The translations under genes were made by a program, and so were the position numbers. A stretch of DNA of 64,000 nucleotides from CAVURS01 sp963834425 (lineage in GTDB: Bacteria; Actinomycetota; Actinomycetes; Actinomycetales; CAVURS01): positions 744,001-808,000 of the forward strand of contig CAWIBR010000013.1 in assembly GCA_963834425.1 (NCBI GenBank). Direction: 5' to 3'. Positions 18,196-26,558 of this stretch are shown here, piece by piece. Below the pieces are notes generated by a model. That model saw only the letters and a list, made by a program, of their open reading frames with translations, was not told the DNA's origin and did no database searches. Every line of letters starts with the position of its first letter. Within the stretch, counting starts at the first letter, position 1.

Positions 18196-19382
18196 GATGA
18201 CGCCGGCACCTCCACAGGATGCAGTCGCAGCAGGGGTTGGCCGGGAGCGACGGGATCGCCGTCCTCCACCAGCCACTCGATCACCTCTCCGCCGTGCGGA
18301 GCAACGACCGGGTAGGTGTCGCGCAGGGTCTCCACCTTGGCCACTTCGGCACCGGCCTCGACATCGCTGCCGGCGGCGAAGCCGGTGAACTGCACGGTGC
18401 CCTTGGCCGGCGCCACGACCAGTCGCCAGGTCGGGTTGGCCGCGAGCGGGCTGGGCTCACCGTGCGTCTTGATCATCGCGCGGGCCTGGTCGATGTCGTC
18501 CGGCGTCTTGACCGCGAGGACCTCGACGCCGGGGAGGGCGCGCTTGGCCAGGTTGGCGAGCGTGCCCGCCGGCGGGATCTCGATCAGGCCGGTGACGCCG
18601 AGGTCGGCGAAGGTCTGCATGCACAGGTCCCAGCGGACGGGGTTGCTGACCTGGCGGACCATCCGGCGCAGCACGTCGCGGCCGTCATGGACGACGGTGC
18701 CGTCGGCGTTGGACAGCAGCTGGCTGCGCGGGTCGTGCGTCGTGATGGCCCGGGCGTACTGGCCGAGGACGTCGACGGCGGGCCGCATGTGCTCGGTGTG
18801 GAAGGCGCCCGCGACCTGCAGCGGGATGACCCGCGCCTTGGCCGGCGGGTCGGCGGCGAGGGCCGCGAGCTGCTCCATCGTGCCGGCCGCGACGACCTGA
18901 CCGGCGCTGTTGACGTTGGCGGCGGTGAGGCCGTGACGGGCGATGGCATCGGCGACCTCGGTCTCGTCACCGCCGACGACGGCGCTCATGCCGGTCGGCG
19001 TGATCGCGCTGGCCGCGGCCATGGCCTTGCCGCGCTCGCGAACGAAGACCATCGCTTGCTCGGCGCTCATGACCCCGGCGGCTGCGGCGGCAGTGATCTC
19101 ACCCACCGAGTGACCGGCGCCGGCGCCGACCTGGCGGAAGCCCTCGGCCGGGTGCTCGAAGAGGGCCAGCAGGCTGACCAGCCCGCTCGCCACGATCAGC
19201 GGCTGGGCGATCGCGGTGTCCCGGATCGTGTCCGCATCGGAGGTGGTGCCGTGGGTGACCAGGTCGATGTCGGCGACGGCCGAGAGCCAGGTCAGCCGGT
19301 CGCGGAAGCCGGGCAGCTCCAACCACGGAGCGAGGAAGCCGGGGGTCTGCGAGCCCTGGCCAGGACAGACGATGACGAGCAC
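18192..19382 (-). CDS. fabD: Malonyl-CoA:ACP transacylase with C-terminal biotinyl-like domain
   Basis: FabD loads malonate from CoA onto ACP. Residues 1-300 are a normal transacylase: GQGSQTPGF, S92 in GAGHSVGEITAA and H195 in AGAFHTEHM. The protein is 396 residues long, about 80 more than usual. Residues 317-388 (from WRLVVAPAKGTVQF to GQPLLRLHP) read as a biotinyl/lipoyl-type barrel: VEAGAEVAKVET, a beta hairpin, APHGGEVIEWLVEDGDPVAPGQ. At the place of the usual M-K-M hairpin the sequence is L353-R354-D355, so no lysine is available for biotin. The domain may be structural or may dock onto a partner such as the carboxylase. The gene is first in the fab operon, behind the regulator. Confidence 0.93.
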   Translation of the reverse strand: MLVIVCPGQGSQTPGFLAPWLELPGFRDRLTWLSAVADIDLVTHGTTSDADTIRDTAIAQPLIVASGLVSLLALFEHPAEGFRQVGAGAGHSVGEITAAAAAGVMSAEQAMVFVRERGKAMAAASAITPTGMSAVVGGDETEVADAIARHGLTAANVNSAGQVVAAGTMEQLAALAADPPAKARVIPLQVAGAFHTEHMRPAVDVLGQYARAITTHDPRSQLLSNADGTVVHDGRDVLRRMVRQVSNPVRWDLCMQTFADLGVTGLIEIPPAGTLANLAKRALPGVEVLAVKTPDDIDQARAMIKTHGEPSPLAANPTWRLVVAPAKGTVQFTGFAAGSDVEAGAEVAKVETLRDTYPVVAPHGGEVIEWLVEDGDPVAPGQPLLRLHPVEVPASS

Positions 19383-19440
19383 AGGGCAAGCCTTCCGGTC
19401 GCGGAGTCGGGAAGCGGTGGGGGACGCGGACGAACTCTGA

Positions 19441-19475
19441 CCGAAGGATATAGAGGTTTCCTACAAACAGCGCGC
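19441..19475 (-). promoter_or_regulatory. Candidate fabD promoter/operator region
   Basis: The 100 bases upstream of fabD are the least GC-rich part of the cluster. On the minus strand a TATATC box (19452-19447) follows a small inverted repeat, GTTTGTAGGAAAC (19468-19456), with GTTT/AAAC arms. The adjacent PucR-type regulator is a natural candidate to bind here. No clear -35 box is seen. Confidence 0.4.
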
Positions 19476-19486
19476 GCGGCGGTGGC

Positions 19487-20699
19487 TCAGGACAGCGGCG
19501 GCCGGCTCGGTCGCTGCGGGGTCGCCGCGAGCCGGCCGAGCGCCAGTGCCGTCCGCAGGACGAACCCCTCGCGGGGGTCGGTCGCGTCGTACCCGGTGAT
19601 CTCGGTGATCCGGCGCAATCGGTAGCGAACCGTGTTGGGGTGGACGAACAGGGTGCGCGCGGTGGACTCCAGGGCGCTGCCGGACTCGACGTACGCCGTG
19701 GCCGTGTCGAGCAGGGCGCCGCCGGCCTCCACGAGCGGCCGGTAGATCCGGTCGACGAGCGCGCGCCGGGCCGGCCCGTCGCCAGCCAGGACGCGTTCGG
19801 GCAGGAGGTCGTCGGCCAGGACCGGGCGAGGAGCCTCGGCCCAGGCGCGCACCGCGACCAGGCCGGAGAGCGCGGCCCGGGCCGAACGTCCTGCGGCGTA
19901 CAGGTGGGGGACCGTCGGGCCGACGACGACCGGCCCCTCGCCGAACCGTTCGGCGAGGGCACCCGCATCGCCCAGCGGGTCGGTCACCGACCCCAGGATC
20001 GCCACCAGCCGGTCGCCCTGGACGGCAGCGAGCAGCTCGCGGCCGCGGTGGCGCGCGCTGCGTCGCAGGGCATCGACCGCCTCTTGCACGGGCACGGGCG
20101 GCGTCAGGCCCGCGATGACGGCCACCTGGTCGATCGCGCCCCAGCCGAGGGCGGTGGCTCGGGAGTGCAGCGACTCGTCGGCCTCGCCGCGGAGCACGGC
20201 ATCGAGGACCAGCGACTCCAGGCGAGCATCCCAGGCACCGCGCGACTCGGCCGCCTCGGCGTAGACGTGGGCTGCGGCGAAGGCGACCTCACGGGAGTAC
20301 CGCAACACGGCCTCGCGCAACACGTCCTCGTCACCTGGGGCCGCGAGGGCGGTCACCTGCTCCTCCACGATCTCGATGACGGTGCGGACCATCTCCAGCG
20401 TCGCGCCCAGGCTGACCGAGCGGACCAGCTCTCGCGGGGCGGTGCCGAAGACGTCCGGCGGCACCTGCAGGGGGGCGTCCGGTTCGCGGAACCAGGCCAC
20501 GAACGCACCGATGCCGGCCTGCGCGACCAGGCCGACCCAGGAGCGGTCCTCGGCGGAGAGCGCGCGGTACCACGGCAGGCGCTCCTCCATCCGGGCCACC
20601 GCCGCCGTCGAGAGGGTCCCGACGCCGGACTCGACCCGGCGTCGGGTGGCCGCGCTGGGGCCGCGGCGGGGTGGCGGCCAGCTCCGGCGGGGTGGTCAC
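19487..20699 (-). CDS. fasR: PucR-family transcriptional regulator, FasR type
   Basis: The C-terminal 60 residues form a PucR-type helix-turn-helix: SALESTARTLFVHPNTVRYRLRR. The N-terminal part, with LPWYRALSAEDRSWVGLVAQAG, is typical of FasR, the activator of the fabD-fabH-acpP-fabF operon in Streptomyces. It is the gene immediately upstream of that operon on the same strand. The first start in the main frame is a GTG at 20599, but coding-like sequence (RRRVESGVGTLSTAAVARM) continues upstream without a start. A GTG at 20699 gives VTTPPELAATPPRPQ, and one frame change near 20655 would join the two. The gene symbol is by synteny. Confidence 0.82.
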
Positions 20700-20829
20700 G
20701 CCCCCGAGGGTAGTTGTCGGCTCGCCACAATGGCAGGTCAGGGCCGTGGCCGAGCCGTGACCTCCGGCTCGACCTGGCGCTGAGCTCGGCCGCGGTCGAA
20801 GACCACCCGATCCGAGGGAGGCGGCGTTC

Positions 20830-20964
20830 ATGACCGTGAGTTACCGTGGTCGTGGCCACAGCAGCCCTCCTAACCCGCGGGGGTCCATGTCTGGATGCCG
20901 TTTGCTGTTGCCGGGAAGGGTTCTATGTCGTTCCTGGATCGACTGCGTCGACGCGTCTCGACCG
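20830..20964 (+). CDS. Possible 44-residue leader ORF
   Basis: An ATG at 20830 has GGGAGG eight bases upstream, a stronger ribosome binding site than that of the following gene. It encodes a basic, Ser/Pro/Arg-rich peptide starting MTVSYRGRGHSSPP and ending ASRP, and it overlaps the start of the next gene (20925) in another frame. It could be a leader peptide that couples translation, or chance. There is no homology I recognise. Confidence 0.25.
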
Positions 20965-21605
20965 TGACCCGGCCGCGCGCGCCGCTGCCCGAGCGCCGGG
21001 GTCCACGGGTGCGGCAGGTGCACAGTGGCACCGAGGGCGCCCTGCGCGAGCAGCTCGCCGCCGACCCCAACGATGCGGTCGCGTTCGCCGAGCTGGCCGA
21101 GATCGTCCGGCGGCATGCGGCGCAGGGCCATGGGCCCGGTGCACCGGCCTCGAACACCCCGGAGTCCCGGGCGACCGGGGCCGACGACGCCGTGTGGGCG
21201 CTCGCGGAGGAGCTGGCGCACAGTCCGCGGGCCTGGTTCCCGCTCGTCGAGCTGGCCCGGCTCTCGGTCGCCGACGACCTCGATGGTGCGATGCGCCGCC
21301 TCTCGACGGCCAGCGACCGCGACCCGACCGGTCAGGCCCTGCTCGAAGGCCTGCTCGTCCTGCGCGAGGCCGGCCTGAACGATGCTGCGCTCTCCCTGGG
21401 CACCGGGCACTGGCGTCCGGCCGAGCACAAGCCCGAAGTCGGTCGCGAGATGGTGCTGGCCGCGCTCGCTGCTGGTCGGCTCGGCGAGGCCAAGCGACAC
21501 CGGGCGGCCATGCTGGCCAGTCCGGACACCGCGCAGACGGCGGCCCTGGCCGCCGATCTGGAGAAGCAGATCGCCAAGGCCAAGCCCAGCAAGTCCTACA
21601 GCTGA
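20925..21605 (+). CDS. Conserved hypothetical TPR-like protein
   Basis: The 226-residue protein starts at an ATG at 20925 behind GGGAAGGG. The N-terminus is basic (MSFLDRLRRRVSTVTRPRAP). The rest is alpha-helical with TPR-like pairs such as ADPNDAVAFAELAEIVRRHA, ALAEELAHSPRAWFPLVELA and LAAGRLGEAKRHRAAMLA, and it ends in a Lys-rich tail. No enzyme motif is visible. It stands alone between the divergent fab regulator and the convergent aceE, with an unusual inverted repeat behind its stop codon. Its role is unknown, and a scaffolding or binding role is only a guess. Confidence 0.8.
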   Translation: MSFLDRLRRRVSTVTRPRAPLPERRGPRVRQVHSGTEGALREQLAADPNDAVAFAELAEIVRRHAAQGHGPGAPASNTPESRATGADDAVWALAEELAHSPRAWFPLVELARLSVADDLDGAMRRLSTASDRDPTGQALLEGLLVLREAGLNDAALSLGTGHWRPAEHKPEVGREMVLAALAAGRLGEAKRHRAAMLASPDTAQTAALAADLEKQIAKAKPSKSYS

Positions 21606-21609
21606 GTTC

Positions 21610-21710
21610 TGGCCGTCAGAACCGGGTTTGGCGGTCGAAACCGGGTTTTCCGGGGCTGATCAGCGGCCTGAAAACCCGGACTGGACGGCCAAACCCGGAA
21701 TCGACGGCCA
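21610..21710. repeat. Four-unit inverted intergenic element, copy 1
   Basis: Two forward units of about 20 bp (TGGCCGTC, two bases, AACCGGGTTT; then GGCGGTCGAAACCGGGTTTT) are followed by a loop of about 20 bases and two reverse units (AAAACCCGG...GACGGCC; AAACCCGGAATCGACGGCCA). The ends TGGCCGTC and GACGGCCA are exact complements. It fills the space between two convergent stop codons, four bases from each. A close copy is at 46213-46310. It probably works as a two-way terminator or mRNA-end structure. Confidence 0.9.
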
Positions 21711-21714
21711 CGAC

Positions 21715-24452
21715 CTAGGCGTCGCCGCCGGCGTTGCCGCTGGTGCCGGCGCTGACGTCGAGCAGCCGGTACTGCTCGGCCGCCCGGCGCGGAGCCGACG
21801 GGTCGACCTCGCCGCGCCGGGCCAGCTGCTGCAGCGCGCGCACCGCGATCGACGGGCCGTCGATGTGGAAGTGCCGCCGGGTCGCCGGCCGGGTGTCGGA
21901 CAGCCCGAAGCCGTCGGCGCCCAAGGTCGCGTAGTCGCCCGGCACCCACTCCCGGATCTGGTCGGGCACCTGGCGCATGTAGTCGCTCACCCCGATCACC
22001 GGGCCTGGCGCGTCGGCCAGCTGGCGGGTGACGTACGGCGTGCGCTGCTCGCCCTGCGGGTGCAGGAAGGCCTGCTCGTCACAGGCGAGTCCGTCTCGGC
22101 GCAGCTCGTTCCACGAGGTGACGCTCCAGACGTCCGCCGCGACGCCGAAGTCGCCGGCCAAGAGCTCCTGCGCTTCCAACGCCCACGGCACCCCGACTCC
22201 GGAGGCCAGGATCTGTACCCGCGGGCCCTCCATGCTCTGGCGGTTGAGCAGGTACATGCCCTTCAGCGACACCCTCGACGTCGAGGTTCTCCGGCTGCGG
22301 AGGCTGCACGTTGGGCTCGTTGTAGACGGTCAGGTAGTAGATGACGTTCTCCGGGGACTCGCCGTACATCCGCCGGAGGCCGTCCTTGACGATGTGCCCG
22401 ATCTCGTAGGCGTACGCCGGGTCGTAGGCGACGATCGCCGGGTTGGTGGCGGCGTAGATCAGCGAGTGGCCGTCGCTGTGCTGCAGTCCCTCGCCGGTCA
22501 GCGTGGTCCGGCCGGCGGTCGCACCGATCAGGAAGCCGCGGGCCATCTGGTCCGAGGCGGCCCAGATGCTGTCGGCCGTGCGCTGGAAGCCGAACATCGA
22601 GTAGAAGGTGTAGATCGGCACCATCGGCTCGCCGTGCGTGGCGTACGACGTGCCGGCGGCAGTGAACGCCGCGACCGAGCCGCCCTCGTTGATGCCGACG
22701 TGGATGATCTGGCCGGACGTCGACTCCTTGTAGGCCAGCATCAGGTCGGCGTCGACCGACAGGTATTGCTGCCCGTGCGGGTTGTAGATCTTGGCCGTCG
22801 GGAAGAACGAGTCCATGCCGAACGTGCGGGCCTCGTCCGGGATGATCGGCACCACGCGGGGGCCAAAGTCCTTGTCCCGCATCAGGTCTCGCAACAAGCG
22901 GACGAACGCCATCGTCGTCGCGACCTGCTGCTTGCCCGACCCGCGACGGGTGACTTCGTACGCCGAGTCCTCGGGCAGCTTCAGCGAGGTGCCGCCGACT
23001 CGTCGCGAGGGCACGCCGCCGCCGAGCTTGGCCCGGCGGTCGCGCAGGTAGCGCAGGGTCTCGTCGTTGTCGTCCGGCCGGTAGTACGGCGGCTGGTAGG
23101 GGTCGCGGTCGAGGTCCTCGTCGCTGATCGGGATCTTCAGGCTGTCCCGCAGCAGCCGCAGGTCCTCGGGCGTCAGCTTCTTCATCTGGTGGGTGGCGTT
23201 GCGGCCGGCGAAGTGCGGGCCGAGGCCGTAGCCCTTGATCGTCTGGGCCAGGATCACCGTCGGCTGACCGGTGTGCTCCATCGCGGACTTGTACGCCGCG
23301 TAGACCTTCCGGTAGTCGTGGCCGCCGCGCTTGAGCCGCCACACGTCCTGGTCGGACATCTTCTCGACCAGCTTGGCCGTGCGCGGGTCGCGACCGAAGA
23401 AGTGCTCCTTGATGTAGGCCCCGTCGTTGGCCCGGAAGGTCTGGTAGTCGCCGTCCGGCGTGGAGTTCATCAGCGAGACGAGCGCGCCGTCGCGGTCCGC
23501 GGCCAGCAGCGGGTCCCACTCGCGGCCCCAGACGACCTTGATGACGTTCCAGCCCGCGCCGCGGAACGACGACTCGAGCTCCTGGATGATCTTGCCGTTG
23601 CCGCGCACCGGGCCGTCGAGCCGCTGCAGGTTGCAGTTGACGACGAAGGTCAGGTTGTCGAGCTCCTCGAACGCCGCGACGTGCAGCAGCCCACGGCTCT
23701 CCGGCTCGTCCATCTCGCCGTCGCCGAGGAAGGCCCACACGTGCTGCTGGCTCGTGTCCTTGATCCCGCGCGCGTGCAGGTACTTGTTGAACTGCGCCTG
23801 GTAGATCGCGTTCATCGGGCCGAGACCCATTGAGACGGTGGGGAATTCCCAGAAGTCCGGCATCAGCCGCGGGTGCGGATAGGACGGCAGGCCGCCGCCG
23901 GGATGCGAGACCTCCTGGCGGAAGCCGTCGAGCTGGTCCTCGGTCAGCCGCCCCTCGAGGATAGGCCCGGGCGTAGATGCCGGGGGAGGAGTGGCCCTGG
24001 ATGTAGATCTGGTCGCCGCCGCCCTCGGCGTCCTTGCCCCGGAAGAAGTGGTTGAAGCCGACCTCGTAGAGCGTGGCCGACGAGGCGTACGACGAGATGT
24101 GACCGCCGACGCCGATGCCGGGCCGCTGCGCCCGGTGGACCATGATCGCGGCGTTCCAGCGCAGCCAGGCGCGGTAGCGGCGCTCGACCTCCTCGTCACC
24201 GGGGAACCACGGCTCGTCCTCGGGCGGGATCGTGTTGACGTAGTCGGTGGCGGTGATGCTCGGCACGCCGACCTGGCGCTCGCGAGCCCGCTGGATCAGC
24301 TTGAGCATCAGGTAGCGCGCGCGGGTGCGGCCTCGCTCATCGACGACGCCGTCGAGCGACTCCAGCCACTCGGCGGTCTCGTCGGGGTCGATGTCGGGGA
24401 GCTGGCTCGGGATCCCGTTGAGGATCGGGCCTAGCTCTTCACGTCCGGCCAC
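21715..24452 (-). CDS. aceE: Pyruvate dehydrogenase E1 component (homodimeric type), two frameshifts
   Basis: AceE decarboxylates pyruvate with thiamine diphosphate and feeds acetyl groups to the E2 subunit of the pyruvate dehydrogenase complex. Family features are IYIQGHSSPGIYAR, the ThDP-binding AFLGDGEMDEPES plus VVNCNLQRLDGPV, and GEPMVPIYTFYSMFGFQRT in the pyrimidine domain. The reading frame changes at about 23961 (TATCCTC where TACCTC is expected) and at about 22270; removing one base at each place gives a 911-residue protein of normal length. An essential enzyme is unlikely to be broken twice, so sequence error is likely. The start overlaps the fdhD stop by 14 bases. Confidence 0.93.
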
Positions 24453-25314
24453 GCGCCGTCCCTTCTCTCACGGTTCTATCCTGCACCAGGCGTCGCTGGC
24501 CGGCGTAGACGGTCATCGTCGGTGGGCGCAGGAAGCCGATCAGGGTGAGCCCGGCCTCCTCGGCCAGCTCGACGGCCAGGTGGGACGGTGCCGAGACGGC
24601 AGCCAGCACGGGGATGCCGGCCATGCTGGCCTTCTGGGTCAGCTCGAAGGACGCGCGTCCGCTGACCATGAGGATGTGATCGGACAGCGGCAGCCGGCCT
24701 TCGCGAGCCGCCCAGCCGACCACCTTGTCGACGGCGTTGTGCCGGCCGACGTCCTCCCGAACCACGAGCAGCTCGCCCTCGGCGGTGAACAGGCCGGCCG
24801 CGTGCAGTCCGCCCGTGCGGTCGAAGACCTTCTGCGCGGACCGGAGGGCATCCGGCAGGTCCATCAGCACCTCGACCGACAGCTCCGGCAGCGCCTGCTG
24901 CACGTCGTACCGGGACTTGGTGCGCACCGCGTCGATGCTGGCCTTGCCGCAGACGCCGCACGAGGACGTCGTGTAGAAGGAACGCTCGAGGGAGACGTCC
25001 GGGGGCGGCACCCCGGGGGCCAGGGTCACGTCCACCACGTTGTACGTCGGGCGGCCGTCCTCGCCGGAGTCCAGGCAGTGCATCAGCCGGGCCACGTCGC
25101 CGGCTGACCCCACCAGCCCCTCGGTGAGCAGGAACCCCAGGGTCAGGTCGAAGTCGTCGCCGGGTGTCCGCATGGTGACCGACAGGGCCCGCCCGTCGAC
25201 CCGGATCTCCAGCGGCTCCTCGACGGTGAGCGTGTCCGGCCGGCTCACCGTGCGTGGACCGTCGGGGGTGAGCTCGATCCGCAGGGCGGGCGCGCGCGAG
25301 GTCACCCGGCCCAC
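24439..25314 (-). CDS. fdhD: Formate dehydrogenase accessory sulfurtransferase
   Basis: FdhD moves sulfur from a cysteine desulfurase to the molybdenum cofactor of formate dehydrogenase, making the enzyme active. The 291-residue protein has the two active cysteines in CGVCGK (C119 and C122) and the family strands TVEEPLEIRVDG, FLLTEGLV, VVREDVGRHNAVDKVVG and VSGRASFELTQKASMAGIP. It starts with GTG at 25314. No formate dehydrogenase subunit is in the window, and its place directly before aceE with a 14-base overlap is a positional link, not a metabolic one. Confidence 0.94.
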   Translation of the reverse strand: MGRVTSRAPALRIELTPDGPRTVSRPDTLTVEEPLEIRVDGRALSVTMRTPGDDFDLTLGFLLTEGLVGSAGDVARLMHCLDSGEDGRPTYNVVDVTLAPGVPPPDVSLERSFYTTSSCGVCGKASIDAVRTKSRYDVQQALPELSVEVLMDLPDALRSAQKVFDRTGGLHAAGLFTAEGELLVVREDVGRHNAVDKVVGWAAREGRLPLSDHILMVSGRASFELTQKASMAGIPVLAAVSAPSHLAVELAEEAGLTLIGFLRPPTMTVYAGQRRLVQDRTVREGTARGRT

Positions 25315-25455
25315 GATCAGGCTCCGGTCCGCTGGATCATGGCTCCAACAGTAGGCCTGTATGTCCCGCTCAGAGTCTCGGCTGTGTCTGTTGTTGTGTC
25401 TCTGCTGGCGGTCGCGCGCTTGCCTTCCCGACCCGCCTCTAGTGGACTACTGCGC

Positions 25456-25908
25456 GTGGAGCAAGGAACAGGTGCGGCCCCGACCAGCGTCGCGGGCCGC
25501 GGAGCAGGTGGTCTGGCGACCCGTCTGGGCTGCCAGCCGGGACAGGTCGTCCAGGAGTTCGGCTACGACAACGACGTCGATGACGCACTGCGGACGGCAA
25601 TCGAGGAGACCGTCGGTTCCGAGCTCGGCGACGGGGATGCGAGCGACGAGGTCGCGGATGTCGCACTGCTGTGGTGGCGGGACGAGGACGGCGACCTGGT
25701 CGACGCCCTGGTCGACGTGCTGACCAATCTGGCCGAGCGCGGCGTGGTCCTGCTGCTGATCCCCAAGACCGGCCGCGAGGGCCATGTGCAGGCCAGCGAG
25801 GTCGAGGAGGCCGCGCTCACCGCCGGGCTGCACGCCACCACCAGCCTGTCGGCCGGCGCGGACTGGATCGCGACCCGGTTGGTGGCGCCGAAGGGCGGTC
25901 GACGGTGA
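25456..25908 (+). CDS. DUF3052 domain-containing protein
   Basis: The 150-residue protein matches the actinobacterial DUF3052 family (LGCQPGQVVQEFGYDNDVDD, then LLWWRDEDGDLVDALVD and LLLIPKTGREGHVQASEV). Its function is unknown. I choose the GTG at 25456, 24 residues before the conserved block, because the longer open frame upstream lies in the region divergent from fdhD and has a Val/Ser-rich unlikely beginning. Next to aceE and a peroxiredoxin it repeats a gene order seen in Streptomyces. The stop overlaps a GTG (GTGA) that may start the peroxiredoxin. Confidence 0.85.
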   Translation: MEQGTGAAPTSVAGRGAGGLATRLGCQPGQVVQEFGYDNDVDDALRTAIEETVGSELGDGDASDEVADVALLWWRDEDGDLVDALVDVLTNLAERGVVLLLIPKTGREGHVQASEVEEAALTAGLHATTSLSAGADWIATRLVAPKGGRR

Positions 25909-25929
25909 GTCGAGCCCCAGATCGGTGAC

Positions 25930-26367
25930 GTGGCACCGGATTTCGAACTCCGTAGCCAGCACGGCGAGCCGATCCGCCTCTCGGACTTCCGGGGTGCCAA
26001 GTCGGTCGTCGTCGTCTTCTACCCGTTCGCCTTCTCCGGCATCTGCACCAGCGAGCTGTGCGAGATCCGCGACGACCTGAGCCGCTTCCAGAACGACTCG
26101 GTGCAGGTGCTGGCGATCTCCTGCGACTCGGTGCAGACGCTGCGGGCCTACGCCGAGCGCGACGGCTATGACTTCCCGCTGCTGTCGGACTTCTGGCCGC
26201 ACGGCGCCGTCGCGCAGGCGTACGGCGTCTTCAACGACAAGGTTGGCGTCGCGACGCGGGGCTCGTTCCTGATCGACACCGACGGCGTCGTGCGCTGGAG
26301 CGTCGTCAACGAGATCGGCGAGGCGCGCGACCTCGCCGGCTACCACGCGGCGTTGGCGTCGGCCTAG
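25930..26367 (+). CDS. Peroxiredoxin (AhpE/PrxQ type)
   Basis: The 145-residue thioredoxin-fold peroxidase reduces hydroperoxides with a cysteine. The active site is PFAFSGIC with peroxidatic C39. A second Cys lies five residues on (CTSELC, C39 and C44), the spacing of the resolving Cys in PrxQ/BCP enzymes. The first start in this frame is the GTG at 25930, without a ribosome binding site. A GTG at 25905 overlapping the DUF3052 stop, with AAGGG before it, would add PQIGDVAPDFEL after one frame correction and looks more natural. It is coupled to DUF3052. Confidence 0.88.
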   Translation: MAPDFELRSQHGEPIRLSDFRGAKSVVVVFYPFAFSGICTSELCEIRDDLSRFQNDSVQVLAISCDSVQTLRAYAERDGYDFPLLSDFWPHGAVAQAYGVFNDKVGVATRGSFLIDTDGVVRWSVVNEIGEARDLAGYHAALASA

Positions 26368-26389
26368 CGAGTCGTCGTCCCCTGCTCCA

Positions 26390-26465
26390 GGGCCTGTAGC
26401 TCAGCTGGTAGAGCACCGCGTTTACACCGCGGGTGTCGTCGGTTCGAACCCGGCCGGGCCCACCA
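26390..26465 (+). tRNA. tRNA-Val (anticodon TAC)
   Basis: The acceptor stem GGGCCTG pairs with CGGGCCC, the D arm is GCTC/GAGC, the anticodon stem CCGCG/CGCGG holds the loop TTTACAC with anticodon TAC, and the T arm contains GGTTCGAACC. The discriminator A and CCA are encoded. All arms fold, so identity is clear. Confidence 0.97.
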
Positions 26466-26499
26466 AGAAAGGTTGAGATTTTCGCTGACGATCCGGCAT

Positions 26500-26520
26500 A
26501 ACCGGATGCAGCATCCGGTT
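26500..26520. promoter_or_regulatory. Perfect palindrome before the PAP2 gene
   Basis: AACCGGATGC and GCATCCGGTT are exact complements around a single A. A further ATCCGG at 26491-26496 can pair with the CCGGAT of the left arm, so two mutually exclusive hairpins are possible. It lies 35 bases after tRNA-Val and 38 bases before the PAP2 start. It could be an operator, a tRNA 3' hairpin or an attenuator. Confidence 0.7.
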
Positions 26521-26558
26521 GGCCCAAGGAGGAGAAAAGTCCATCGGCGGGAGGCCCG

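Noticed and set aside
18192..18445. FabD C-terminal domain as a working biotin carrier
   Set aside because: The lysine of the biotinylation hairpin is replaced by Arg354 and both flanking Met are lost, so it cannot be the carboxylase carrier.
23950..23970. Programmed frameshift in aceE
   Set aside because: There is no slippery heptamer or downstream structure, and the same kind of single-base break occurs in many unrelated genes.
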